A DNA stretch of 64,000 bases from positions 119,063-183,062 of the forward strand of contig CAJQLB010000015.1 in the NCBI GenBank assembly GCA_905479065.1, in the 5' to 3' direction. The position numbers and the translations under genes are program-made. This DNA comes from an uncultured Flavobacteriaceae bacterium (lineage in GTDB: Bacteria > Bacteroidota > Bacteroidia > Flavobacteriales > Flavobacteriaceae). Below, in pieces: positions 27,546 through 35,810 of this stretch. The number at the start of each line of letters is the position of its first letter. The first letter of the stretch is position 1. The notes beneath the pieces are model-generated. The model saw only the letters and a list, made by a program, of their open reading frames with translations. It was not told the DNA's origin and searched no databases.

Positions 27546-29126
27546 ATGATTCAATCTTACAAGCAGCGCCCTCAACTAAATAAAAATTATGACACCATAA
27601 TCATTGGATCTGGGATGGGTGGTCTATCTACGGCAGCAATCCTATCAAAACAAGGCCACAAAGTTCTGGTATTAGAGCGTCATTATACTGCTGGGGGATT
27701 CACTCATGTATTTAAACGTAAAGGCTATGAATGGGACGTTGGTATTCATTATGTTGGAGAAGTTCAAAGGAAAAATAGTATTCTTAAAAAACTATTTGAC
27801 TATGTTACAGATGGTGCCTTAAAATGGGCAGACATGGGAGAAGTTTATGATCGCATTGTCATTGGAGATAAGCATTTTAACTTAGTTAAAGGGGTTTCAA
27901 ATTTTAAGGCTCAATTAATCACTTACTTCCCGGATGAAGAAAAAGCCATTATCAACTATGTGGACTTAGTTTTCAAGGCCGTTAAATCCAGTAAAAATTA
28001 TTATATCTGCAAAGCAGCCCCGTTAATGATACGTATGTTATTTGGGAAAATACTGCAAAATCCATTTTATAAATTTTCAGACAAAACCACTGATGAAGTT
28101 GTGCGTTCATTAACAAAAAATGAAACTTTAATAAAAGTTCTGACTGGTCAATATGGCGATTATGGATTGCCTCCAAAACAGAGTAGCTTTGCCATGCATG
28201 CTTCAGTTGTGAGACATTATTTTGATGGTGGTAGTTTCCCAGTAGGCGGTTCTTCACAGATTTTAAAAACGATAGATCCCGTTATTGCCGCTGCCGGAGG
28301 AACAATTTTAGTAAATGCAGAAGTTCAAGAAATTATTGTTAAGAATGATGTTGCCATAGGAGTGAAAATGAAAGATGGGAACATCATGACTGCAACAAAC
28401 ATTGTCAGTAATGCAGGAATTATGACAACTTATAATTCCCTTTTACCAAAAGCAATACGAATCAAACATCATTTAAACAGGCAATTGAAGAAAATAGAGC
28501 CTTCTGTTGCGCATATAAGTTTATATTTAGGATTAAAAGGTTCTCCTCAAGAGTTAAATTTACCAAAAACAAATTATTGGATTTATCCAGCAAAGTATGA
28601 TCACGATACATGTGTAAAAAGATATTTAAGTGATTTATCAGAACCTTTCCCAATGATTTATTTGTCATTTCCGTCTGCTAAGGATCCTGATTGGATAAAT
28701 AGATATCCCGGTAAAAGTTCAATAGATATAATTACCTTAATGCCATTTGAACAATTTAAAAAATGGGAAGGAACACAATGGAAAAAAAGAGGACAAGAGT
28801 ATGAAAAAATGAAGGAAGAATTAACACAACGGCTTCTAAAGGAATTATTTAAACAAATCCCTCAAGCAAAAGGAAAAATAGACTATTCTGAACTTTCAAC
28901 ACCTCTCACAACACAACATTTTGTTAATTATCAAAAAGGAGAAGTTTATGGGCTTAATCATAACCCTTCTCGGTTTAGACAATCTTTTTTAAAGCCAAAA
29001 ACACCTATTAAAAAATTGTATTTAACTGGACAAGATATCGTCACTGCTGGTGTTGGAGGAGCTCTGTTTTCTGGAGTCCTTACAAGCATTAGCATCACGA
29101 AAAAAAATATTTTAAAATCATTATAA
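27546..29126 (+). CDS. FAD-dependent oxidoreductase of the RetSat/CrtI-like family
   Basis: A 526-residue flavoprotein. The N-terminal Rossmann motif is IIIGSGMGGLSTAAILSKQG with Glu at the end of the second strand (VLVLERH). GGFTHVFKRKGYEWDVGIHYVG is characteristic of the retinol saturase, carotenoid isomerase and phytoene desaturase group. The C-terminal FAD-binding segment LYLTGQDIVTAGVGGALFSG is intact. The closest match in style is all-trans-retinol 13,14-reductase-like proteins. A polyene or isoprenoid substrate is likely but undefined, and no carotenoid genes are nearby. Confidence 0.85.
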   Translation: MIQSYKQRPQLNKNYDTIIIGSGMGGLSTAAILSKQGHKVLVLERHYTAGGFTHVFKRKGYEWDVGIHYVGEVQRKNSILKKLFDYVTDGALKWADMGEVYDRIVIGDKHFNLVKGVSNFKAQLITYFPDEEKAIINYVDLVFKAVKSSKNYYICKAAPLMIRMLFGKILQNPFYKFSDKTTDEVVRSLTKNETLIKVLTGQYGDYGLPPKQSSFAMHASVVRHYFDGGSFPVGGSSQILKTIDPVIAAAGGTILVNAEVQEIIVKNDVAIGVKMKDGNIMTATNIVSNAGIMTTYNSLLPKAIRIKHHLNRQLKKIEPSVAHISLYLGLKGSPQELNLPKTNYWIYPAKYDHDTCVKRYLSDLSEPFPMIYLSFPSAKDPDWINRYPGKSSIDIITLMPFEQFKKWEGTQWKKRGQEYEKMKEELTQRLLKELFKQIPQAKGKIDYSELSTPLTTQHFVNYQKGEVYGLNHNPSRFRQSFLKPKTPIKKLYLTGQDIVTAGVGGALFSGVLTSISITKKNILKSL

Positions 29127-29469
29127 TCAACTAAATAACAACAGTCGTTATCTATACATAACCATATTGTTGCCAAATACCTATCTCATATTTTGTGTCG
29201 ACACATGTAATCCTGTTTGAAGGTCTCATTAAGAGACCGTCAAAGGATATGCCAATGTATATTATTCTCGCCACTAAAATTCCTGTAAACAAAGAGTCTA
29301 TTTAAAGTGCTTCCCAATAACACATAGATGCGAAGAAAAACGATAGGAATAATAACATATTTTTATACAATATCATTCATAAATGAAGAATAAGAATTGT
29401 ATTAAAATTAAAAAGCTTAACAGTTTCTGTTAAGCTTTTTAATTTTAATTTAATAAAGAAATAAATGCT
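29127..29469. other. 343-base gap with two inverted repeats, no supported gene
   Basis: It contains a short dyad (GGTCTC-ATTAA-GAGACC, 29222-29238) lacking a U-run and the long perfect hairpin described at 29404-29446. A 24-codon minus-strand ORF is too short and unrecognised to call. Confidence 0.4.
29404..29446. terminator. Perfect 20-bp hairpin terminator
   Basis: AAAATTAAAAAGCTTAACAG and its exact complement flank a 3-nt loop (TTT). With A- and T-runs on both flanks it can work in both directions. On minus it closes the DUF5679 gene. Confidence 0.85.
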
Positions 29470-29613
29470 TTATGCTTTACCCAATATTCTGAACATTCCA
29501 GTACCACAACTTGGGCATTCACCTTTCATTGCTTTTCTACCATTCTTCATAGTAACTTCGTTAGCACTTTTAATTTCTCTTTTTGCTTTACATTTTACAC
29601 AATATCCTTCCAT
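29470..29613 (-). CDS. DUF5679-type zinc-ribbon protein (47 residues)
   Basis: A very small protein starting MEGYCVKCKAKREI and ending CPSCGTGMFRILGKA. Two CxxC pairs (Cys5/Cys8 and Cys33/Cys36) form a classic zinc ribbon. The central stretch (VTMKNGRKAMKGECPSCGT) matches the DUF5679 pattern found across Bacteroidota and Cyanobacteria. The ATG at 29613 gives the usual family N-terminus, and a strong hairpin terminator lies 24 bases beyond the stop. It probably binds nucleic acid or protein, but no function is established. Confidence 0.85.
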   Translation of the reverse strand: MEGYCVKCKAKREIKSANEVTMKNGRKAMKGECPSCGTGMFRILGKA

Positions 29614-29888
29614 TTGTTTTAATTTTGTTAATAATTGAGCATAAGATAAGAATATTACTGTTAATATTTAAGAAATAACAAAAAACCATATGATTTTTTC
29701 AGATATTTTTGTTTTACAGGCCCTTTTTTCAACTATTACTAAAATAATTGTAAGGAAAATGAATAAATAGCCTGTATATACAGTGTGTCCTGAAGAATAG
29801 ACACAAGGTGTCTTACAAACTATTTTTCTAATTTAATGTCATCATGATTATAAGCTATCAGGTTTTAAAAGTTATAATTATTCATTAT
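29614..29888. other. Gene-poor spacer
   Basis: The stretch between the DUF5679 gene and the broken ORF at 29889 contains a 12-bp palindrome CTGTATATACAG (29772-29783). It has stop codons in all frames at short intervals. I see no gene. Confidence 0.4.
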
Positions 29889-30111
29889 TTATTTTGCGAT
29901 TTTGTACAAATCTATTTCATAAGTATTGGTACTTAAATCAACATTATAGATATTATTAAGCCATCTTAAACTACCTGTTTTTTACAATATCACCTTGATG
30001 ACCCTTTTGATCAGTAAAGATTACAGAGTCCCATGATCCAAACATATCAATATGATTTAACAATAAGTCATCAATATTCATTTGATATACATTAAATGAA
30101 GCCCATCCCAT
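29889..30111 (-). pseudogene. Frameshifted remnant of an unrecognised small protein
   Basis: Reading from ATG 30111 gives MGWASFNVYQMNIDDLLLNH, continuing through FGSWDSVIFTDQKGHQG to a premature stop just after DIVKNR. Dropping one base in the A-run of GTAAAAAACAGG (T-run near 29982-29987 on plus) restores the frame: IVKTGSLRWLNNIYNV, then DLSTNTYEIDLYKIAK and a stop at 29889. The two halves read like one continuous beta-rich protein of about 73 residues. I recognise no family. Either the gene is broken or the homopolymer was misread. Confidence 0.45.
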
Positions 30112-30235
30112 TTAATTTTTTTATTGAGACCAAGGGGGGGTAATTGGTTTGATTACGAATAAGCATGAATAACCTAATTAACAGTAAGTAAAATAATGAG
30201 ATGAGGTCAAAAAAAGAATTTAAATAATAAACAAC

Positions 30236-30469
30236 CTATTTAATTTGCGCATATGAAACCTTGAGCATGAATAATTGTCTTAATAACAACGTAATCTCTC
30301 TGTTTTTAAATACTCCCTCACTAAACGGAAATTCCATATTTGAGGACGTCTCTACATTACATGTTTTGCATGAGAAACGACGATCTTGTATGGAAACTTT
30401 ACTTGAAGTGATCTCAAAATTATGCCCAATAACTGGACATAAGACGTTAAGAGGTGGAATTGCTTTCAT
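30236..30469 (-). CDS. Small protein with CPVIGHNF and CxxC motifs
   Basis: A 77-residue ORF beginning MKAIPPLNVLCPVIGHNFEI. It has Cys11 and a CKTC pair (about residues 34-37), a combination that resembles small flavobacterial zinc-ribbon-like proteins containing 'CP-x-x-GH'. The C-terminal half is helical and basic or hydrophobic (FKNREITLLLRQLFML). An overlapping plus-strand ORF of 72 codons exists, but only the minus frame gives this motif structure. Function unknown. Confidence 0.5.
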   Translation of the reverse strand: MKAIPPLNVLCPVIGHNFEITSSKVSIQDRRFSCKTCNVETSSNMEFPFSEGVFKNREITLLLRQLFMLKVSYAQIK

Positions 30470-30602
30470 AGTAGGTTAGAAGATTTGGGGTAAATCTGTT
30501 AAATTATTAGGTTGATGTTAGGGACTACTAATATGACTTATTTTTCAATAATATCAGTTAAAAAGCTTATTTTTTCGACAAAATACACTAATTTTTAACA
30601 TT

Positions 30603-30788
30603 TTAATCCTTTTCAACAATTGACATTTTTATTAAAATCGCCATTAAAATCCAGATAATCCAAGTTTCGCCATGAGTCATTTGGTAATCAGCCCCTGATA
30701 AACGGGCAATAGTTAAAACGATGTAAGTGATAATCGGTGATAAAATAAGGCATACTAGAAGATTGATAATTGTTTTTTTAAAGTCCAT
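30603..30788 (-). CDS. Small two-helix membrane protein
   Basis: A 61-residue ORF with two hydrophobic stretches (residues about 7-28 and 43-56), a short polar loop (SGADYQMTHGETW) and a charged tail (KMSIVEKD). The Met-Asp-Phe-Lys-Lys start followed by a membrane helix is gene-like. It stands alone in a gene-poor region. No family recognised. Confidence 0.5.
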   Translation of the reverse strand: MDFKKTIINLLVCLILSPIITYIVLTIARLSGADYQMTHGETWIIWILMAILIKMSIVEKD

Positions 30789-31002
30789 TGTTTTATTTAT
30801 TTGGTTAATATCTAATGAAGTTACTAAAAAATCTATTTTCTCTTAATTCCTTTTGAATTAAATTAATACTAAATAAAATACTTCTCAATTAAAACGCTAA
30901 AATTTTTAATGTTGCTACATGTCTATATTGCCAAAAGAGTCCAATAATCACAATATTTACTTACTTTTGAAACATGGCGATTAACTAAATAAATTAAATA
31001 TC

Positions 31003-31785
31003 ATGGTCACAATTGCGGTAATTTTCAGTGCTTTTATTTTATTTTATTTTATTAATAAAAGGGTCTCTATTCCCAAAATCTTTCTCTTAAGAAGGACTTT
31101 TTTTGGTTTGTATGTCTTATCTTTTTTTTTCACCTCCTGTAACCACTCTTCTAGAGTTGTTTTTCTAGGAGATTCAATTACTGAGCTTGCAGAAAACAAT
31201 GAAGGCAAAGGGACCTATAAAGGTTTTATTACCTTATTGCGAGAAGACACTAATCAAAAACTTGAATTAATCAACAAAGGTATCTCAGGTGATAAGGTGT
31301 CAGATTTATTACTAAGATATAAGACTGATGTTATAGAATTACAACCTGATATTGTATTTATTTACATTGGTATAAATGATGTTTGGCACAAATATAATGT
31401 TGGGACTGGCTCTGACATTGATTTATATAAAAATGGATTAAGAAAAATAATTGAAGACACGCAAGCAACAGGTGCAAAAATAATTTTGTGTACTCCTACA
31501 GTGATTGGTGAAAATAGCGGAGAATTTACTTTAGTGAATAACTTTAAAGATATTGAAACTATGGAAGCGATGAACCAAGATCTCGAAGCTTTTTCTGATG
31601 TAGTAAGAACTTTATCTCTAGAATTTAATACTGAATTACTAGACCTAAGGAAGAGGTTTAAAACTTATATTTCTCAAAATAATGGAACAAATGCTTCTAA
31701 AGGAATATTGACTTACGACGGAGTCCATTTAAACAATGTAGGGAATAAATTGATTGCTGATGAAATGATAAGATTCTTAAAGTAA
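31003..31785 (+). CDS. SGNH/GDSL-type esterase or lipase
   Basis: A 260-residue hydrolase. Block I is FLGDSITELAEN (catalytic Ser), block II Gly is in NKGISGDKVSDLL, block III is IGINDVW (Asn) and block V is YDGVHLNN (catalytic Asp and His). The N-terminus has one membrane segment (residues 2-17) and then a second hydrophobic stretch ending FFFTSC, which looks like a lipobox. The true signal may start later than the ATG at 31003, but no later ATG exists before it. The enzyme is therefore probably periplasmic or outer-membrane anchored. A plus -7 element (TACTTTTG, 30962-30969) lies 33 bases upstream. Substrate unknown. Confidence 0.85.
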   Translation: MVTIAVIFSAFILFYFINKRVSIPKIFLLRRTFFGLYVLSFFFTSCNHSSRVVFLGDSITELAENNEGKGTYKGFITLLREDTNQKLELINKGISGDKVSDLLLRYKTDVIELQPDIVFIYIGINDVWHKYNVGTGSDIDLYKNGLRKIIEDTQATGAKIILCTPTVIGENSGEFTLVNNFKDIETMEAMNQDLEAFSDVVRTLSLEFNTELLDLRKRFKTYISQNNGTNASKGILTYDGVHLNNVGNKLIADEMIRFLK

Positions 31786-31807
31786 AAACCCTCTTAACAG
31801 AGGGTTT
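31786..31807. terminator. Short hairpin terminator
   Basis: AAACCCTCT pairs with AGAGGGTTT over a TAAC loop between the convergent esterase and CDGSH genes. The U-run is short, so strength is uncertain. Confidence 0.6.
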
Positions 31808-31810
31808 CGA

Positions 31811-31903
31811 TTAATTGTTTGAATGTGATCCGTCACAATACCCATTAGGGTCTTGAGAATTACCGCAACCACATTTAGGACGATTTTGTTTTTTATAATT
31901 CAT
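31811..31903 (-). CDS. CDGSH-type iron-sulfur mini-protein (30 residues)
   Basis: The ORF encodes MNYKKQNRPKCGCGNSQDPN followed by GYCDGSHSNN. The core C-x-C-x2-S-x6-C-D-G-S-H is the CDGSH ligand set (three Cys, one His) that binds a [2Fe-2S] cluster in mitoNEET-like proteins. The spacing between Ser and the third Cys is one residue longer than the usual pattern, and the protein is just the motif with short flanks. An exact minus-strand -7 element (TAATTTTG, 31918-31925) lies 15 bases upstream, supporting expression and this start. Role unknown: electron transfer or iron-sulfur handling are possible. Confidence 0.75.
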   Translation of the reverse strand: MNYKKQNRPKCGCGNSQDPNGYCDGSHSNN

Positions 31904-31917
31904 GACATGTCTTTTTT

Positions 31918-31925
31918 CAAAATTA
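31918..31925 (-). promoter_or_regulatory. -7 promoter element of the CDGSH mini-gene
   Basis: CAAAATTA on plus reads TAATTTTG on minus, matching TAnnTTTG, with the predicted start of transcription about 10 bases before the ATG. No TTG lies at the ideal -33 spacing. Confidence 0.4.
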
Positions 31926-31956
31926 ACTTTTGAAAATTTAAATATTATTAAATTTT

Positions 31957-32073
31957 TCACAATTCTAAAAAATCGACTTCATTCGGATCGGGTGGTCCTG
32001 ATTCTGCTTACGCCTTTTGAGGATTTAATATAATCATAATACCTAGTGAGGTCAAGCCTGCATAAGACTCCAT
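31957..32073 (-). pseudogene. Short ORF interrupted by an in-frame TAA
   Basis: From ATG 32073 the frame reads MESYAGLTSLGIMIILNPQK, then Ala and TAA (32008-32010). Past the stop it continues AESGPPDPNEVDFLEL to a second stop at 31957. The post-stop sequence looks protein-like and is less AT-rich than its surroundings, which hints at a decayed gene. No family recognised; it could be chance. Confidence 0.25.
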
Positions 32074-32190
32074 ATTTTTAATAGTAACTTTGTTGAAAAT
32101 TCGAAGATTTCGATTTTGAATTTTACAACCACATTTTCACTCCAGAGATCGAATTTATTATGTTGGCCAGTAAGGTTTTAAAAAAGTGGC

Positions 32191-32225
32191 AAAAAAGACA
32201 AGAGGTCAAAAATGACCTCCTGTCT
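32191..32225 (-). terminator. Terminator of the tRNA-Asn transcript
   Basis: AGACA-A-GAGGTCA pairs with TGACCTC-C-TGTCT around AAAA, with one mismatch. On minus it is followed by a T-run (32191-32195). It lies immediately after the tRNA 3' end. Confidence 0.8.
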
Positions 32226-32229
32226 AATA

Positions 32230-32306
32230 TGGCTCCTCCTCTAAGACTCGAACTTAGGACCCTCTGATTAACAGTCAGATGCTCTAACCAACTGAGCTAA
32301 GGAGGA
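32230..32306 (-). tRNA. tRNA-Asn (GTT)
   Basis: A complete 77-nt cloverleaf on minus: acceptor TCCTCCT/AGGAGGA, D-stem GCTC/GAGC with AGTTGGTTA loop, anticodon stem TCTGA/TCAGA with loop CTGTTAA (anticodon GTT at 32270-32272), five-base variable region, T-stem CTAAG/CTTAG with TTCGAGT loop, discriminator G and an encoded CCA (32230-32232). All stems pair perfectly. It stands alone and has its own promoter-like element and terminator. Confidence 0.98.
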
Positions 32307-32326
32307 ATTTTCTTGTTTTGAGAGGG

Positions 32327-32334
32327 CAAATATA
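32327..32334 (-). promoter_or_regulatory. -7 promoter element of tRNA-Asn
   Basis: TATATTTG on minus fits TAnnTTTG. A TTG lies 21 bases upstream of it on minus (32356-32358), close to the preferred 19-base spacing. The start of transcription would be about 14 nt before the mature tRNA. Confidence 0.5.
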
Positions 32335-32377
32335 TATATATTTTTTAAAATACTCCAACATTCCCTAATAAAATACT

Positions 32378-33718
32378 TTAATTAAATAATGCTTTAAAAA
32401 TATCATTCCCATTAGCAAAAAGAACTAAAGTTATGAGTATGAAAAAACCCACTGTTTGGGCATATTCCAAAAACTTATCGCTTGGTTTTCTTCCAGAAAC
32501 CATCTCATATAACAAAAACATTACATGACCTCCGTCCAAAGCAGGAATCGGTAATAAATTTAACACTCCAAGCATAATGGATAAAAACGCTGTCAAATTC
32601 CAAAAGTCTGGCCAACTCCAGGTATCTGGAAATATATCAAAAATAGCTTTAAACCCTCCAACACCTTTGTAGGCGCCAGTACTAGGACTAAAAATCAACT
32701 TTAGCTGTGTCCAATAATCAGTAATCTTATTTTTAAATCTTAGAGTTCCAACTCCCAGACTTTCTAAAAATGTATACTCCTTCTTTATGATATCGTAATA
32801 CCCTAAGCGTTCAATATCACTTAAATTCCCTCCCGGAAAAATTCCAAGCTTGCCATTATTGTCAACTTGTAATTGACGGCTTAATGTCTGTTCTTCTCTA
32901 AGTAATTTTACACTCACCGTTTGACCTGAATACTGCTCAAGTCTTTCCCCAATCTCATCAAAATATTTTACAGGTGTGCCATTTACTGAAATAATAACAT
33001 CATCTTTCTTCAAGTCTGCGGTCTTATTTAAAGATGAATCCGCAACAGTATTAATAATAAATGGATAACGTAATTCGAAGAAACTTCTACTCTTACTTCC
33101 GCTTAATTGCCCTAAAAAATCTTCAGGTAAATTAACCTCTTTTATTTCTCCTTGCCTCTCTAATGTAACTACTTTGGCTTCTAGAAAATATTTTTTTAAA
33201 TCAGAATAATTAACAATCTGATAATCATTAATAGCCATAATTTTATCTCCGGTTCTAAAGCCTAGTTCTTGTAGCAATGGGTTTTCAATCCAATAACCAT
33301 CCTCTATGCTATCTGCTTTGATATCAATATCGCCATAGCCAAACGCTAAAAAAACATAAATGATTGCCGCCAAAATAAAATTAACCGTCACGCCACCCAG
33401 CATAATAATAAGCCGCTGCCAAGATGGTTTTGAACGAAATTCCCATGGCTCTGGAGGTTTTGCCATTTGCTCCTTATCCATGCTCTCATCGATCATTCCT
33501 GAGATTTTAACATATCCCCCCAAAGGCAACCAGCCTATACCATAGACTGTTTCTCCAATTTTCTTTTTCAATAAGGAGTATTTAATGTCAAAAAACAAAT
33601 AGAACTTTTCTACTCTCGTTTTAAATAATTTTGCAGGGATAAAGTGTCCTAATTCGTGAAGTACGATTAATAATGATAAACTCAATAAAAATTGAGAAAT
33701 TTTGATTACAAATTCCAT
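32378..33718 (-). CDS. rseP: RIP metalloprotease RseP (site-2 protease)
   Basis: A 446-residue intramembrane zinc protease. The first helix carries HELGH (residues about 21-25) and the last membrane region carries NLLPIPALDGGHVMF, supplying the third zinc ligand. Two PDZ-like segments lie between (about 135-200 and 225-300, e.g. LKKDDVIISVNGTPV). Four transmembrane segments are visible. RseP cleaves membrane-bound anti-sigma factors and remnant signal peptides. The flanking genes (tRNA and an M1 peptidase) do not suggest a specific substrate. Confidence 0.95.
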   Translation of the reverse strand: MEFVIKISQFLLSLSLLIVLHELGHFIPAKLFKTRVEKFYLFFDIKYSLLKKKIGETVYGIGWLPLGGYVKISGMIDESMDKEQMAKPPEPWEFRSKPSWQRLIIMLGGVTVNFILAAIIYVFLAFGYGDIDIKADSIEDGYWIENPLLQELGFRTGDKIMAINDYQIVNYSDLKKYFLEAKVVTLERQGEIKEVNLPEDFLGQLSGSKSRSFFELRYPFIINTVADSSLNKTADLKKDDVIISVNGTPVKYFDEIGERLEQYSGQTVSVKLLREEQTLSRQLQVDNNGKLGIFPGGNLSDIERLGYYDIIKKEYTFLESLGVGTLRFKNKITDYWTQLKLIFSPSTGAYKGVGGFKAIFDIFPDTWSWPDFWNLTAFLSIMLGVLNLLPIPALDGGHVMFLLYEMVSGRKPSDKFLEYAQTVGFFILITLVLFANGNDIFKALFN

Positions 33719-33795
33719 GTATGTTTTGTCAAAAAATTTTCAAGCACAAAAGTAAAGCTTTAATACTACAATAGAAAACTAAATCCAAGAGAACA

Positions 33796-35721
33796 TCATT
33801 GCTTTAATAAGGATTTATAAATTGTTCCCGACCCTGTTTCTAGCTTCACAAAATGTAGGCCTGACGATAAATGACTAATATTTATATAGTCTTGATTTTC
33901 ATAAATACTTACCAATTGACCAGTAATATTATAAAGTGATACTTGTGTAATAATGACATCATTAGGTTTAATAATTCTTACACTTGTTGTCGCTGGATTT
34001 GGAATTAATTTAAGTTCTAAGTCTATTCTATCTATACGATTGCTCAAAACAACATTGTTATTTTTTGAAATTAAATCTGCATCCGGGTCAAACTCTACAG
34101 AAGCTACGTTAAACGTCACATTTCTGTCAAATAATTCACCATCAAAAGTGTGATTTAATAGTTCATCTTGTGTCTCCCCGCCGGTACCATGAATTCGTAC
34201 TTTAACCGGGAGTTCAAAAAAACTTACTGAAGGGTGACTCTGTTGTTGATTCAATTTAAATTGAATCACTTGACTACTCGGAAGAGACCATTCTATTTGG
34301 TAACTCGGATACCCCTCATTATAAATCCAATCATCAAAAAAATCTGTAAGACTAACCCCGCTTGATGCTTCCATTTTTAATTTGAAATCTTCAGTTTTTG
34401 CATAACTAAAAGCAAAATTAGCATCTGACAAATACTGTTTCATTCCGTTAAAAAACTCGTCGTCTCCAAGCTTTTTTCTCAACATATGCAGTACCATTGA
34501 TCCTTTGCTGTATGACAATCTACTGCTAAAAATACGCCCAACACTCGTGGTATCACTATCCCTGAGGTATACGGTTCCCGTTGTGGCACTCGTAATCGTA
34601 TTATTTCTACTTGCTTTCCAATTTGTAAATGCCTCATTACCATCCAAATTTTCAACGACTAAAGCGGATAAATAAGTAGCAAAACCTTCATTTAACCAAA
34701 TATCTTTCCAGCTACCACACGTAATTTTATTGCCAAACCATTGATGCGCCAATTCATGAGCAATTAAGTTTCGATTAAAACTTCCCATAAATGACACGGT
34801 TGTGTGTTCCATACCGCCATTCCAACCAAATTGAGCATGACCATACTTTTCACTAGCAAATGGATACTCCTCAAAAAGGTCAGTAAATAAATTCATGATG
34901 TCTACAGTAATCGGTGTATCCGTTTGAGCTTGGACTAAATCTTCAGGATACACATAATTTACGATGTCAAAAGAATTTCCGTTATTATCAACACTGTGCG
35001 TATACGTTTCATAATTAGTAGCAGCAATAGCAATCAAATAAGCAGGAATAGGATAACGATGTTTAAAATGTGTTGTCTTATTTGTTTCCTCTATTAATTG
35101 GCTTTGTTCTACTCCATTAGATACAGAAAAGTATTCTTGATTGTTTGTGTTAAAACGTGGAGTTTTCACAAATACGTCGAGACTATCTATTTTATCGTTT
35201 AAATCCTGTTTGCAAGGCCACCATCCCATAGCTCCATAGGGCTCAGACAATGTCCAAATAATTGGCGCTCCGTTATGAGTGTTTTGCTCAAATGAGTCTA
35301 AGCCAGAATGTTTTGGGTTTCCAGAATATGTAATGGTTAGTGAATCTAAAACGCCTGTGTTTTGAGTTTGAGGCAACGTAATGACTACTTCATTATCTGT
35401 GTTGTGATTAAAAGATAAATTAACATTGCGCTGTAGTACTTTTATAACTGTGAAAGATCTATCTAACTCAAAAATCACTTGACTTAAATCTTCTTTTGCC
35501 ACATAATATGATGTTACCTCTCCATCAATAAAAGAAACACTTGGGTCAATCTCAAAAAATAATCGATGATATTTTAAATCATAATTTTCAGTATTAACAT
35601 TTTTTACAAAATTAACTTTTTGTCGTGCAGATTTAGTCTCCGCTTCTACGATTGCATCAAAACCTTGTGCGTGAACATTAAAAAATACTAGAAGTATCAC
35701 GACTGTTAAAATTCTCTTCAT
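33796..35721 (-). CDS. Secreted M1 aminopeptidase with T9SS sorting domain
   Basis: A 641-residue zinc metallopeptidase exported by type IX secretion. Signal peptide to VHAQG; M1 N-terminal beta-sandwich; exopeptidase signature GWNGGMEHTTVSF (a variant of GxMEN with His in place of Asn); zinc motif HELAHQWFG followed by NEGFATYLS, giving HExxH-x18-E. Residues about 560-641 are a T9SS type A C-terminal domain (LIPNPATTSVRI...VSLYNITGQLV, SSGLHFVKLETGSGTIYKSLLKQ). It should be released or attached at the cell surface, where it degrades peptides. Divergent from the SCO gene. Confidence 0.93.
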   Translation of the reverse strand: MKRILTVVILLVFFNVHAQGFDAIVEAETKSARQKVNFVKNVNTENYDLKYHRLFFEIDPSVSFIDGEVTSYYVAKEDLSQVIFELDRSFTVIKVLQRNVNLSFNHNTDNEVVITLPQTQNTGVLDSLTITYSGNPKHSGLDSFEQNTHNGAPIIWTLSEPYGAMGWWPCKQDLNDKIDSLDVFVKTPRFNTNNQEYFSVSNGVEQSQLIEETNKTTHFKHRYPIPAYLIAIAATNYETYTHSVDNNGNSFDIVNYVYPEDLVQAQTDTPITVDIMNLFTDLFEEYPFASEKYGHAQFGWNGGMEHTTVSFMGSFNRNLIAHELAHQWFGNKITCGSWKDIWLNEGFATYLSALVVENLDGNEAFTNWKASRNNTITSATTGTVYLRDSDTTSVGRIFSSRLSYSKGSMVLHMLRKKLGDDEFFNGMKQYLSDANFAFSYAKTEDFKLKMEASSGVSLTDFFDDWIYNEGYPSYQIEWSLPSSQVIQFKLNQQQSHPSVSFFELPVKVRIHGTGGETQDELLNHTFDGELFDRNVTFNVASVEFDPDADLISKNNNVVLSNRIDRIDLELKLIPNPATTSVRIIKPNDVIITQVSLYNITGQLVSIYENQDYINISHLSSGLHFVKLETGSGTIYKSLLKQ

Positions 35722-35769
35722 AGTTATGCTTTCAATTGTAAAAATAATAAAAAGAACAATAATCTATCG

Positions 35770-35777
35770 TACTTTTG
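35770..35777 (+). promoter_or_regulatory. -7 promoter element of the SCO gene
   Basis: TACTTTTG matches TAnnTTTG. It overlaps the TTG at 35775 that would otherwise be an alternative start, so translation must begin downstream, at ATG 35811. Confidence 0.5.
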
Positions 35778-35810
35778 TCTCTGGTTTTTAATACTTATAG
35801 ACTCAAAATC

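Noticed and set aside
29222..29238. GGTCTC/GAGACC dyad as a terminator
   Set aside because: A 6-bp stem with no U-run on either strand; too weak to call.
30261..30479. 72-codon plus-strand ORF opposite the CPVIGHNF protein
   Set aside because: The minus frame has a Cys-based motif; the plus frame has none. Only one can be real and the minus frame is better.
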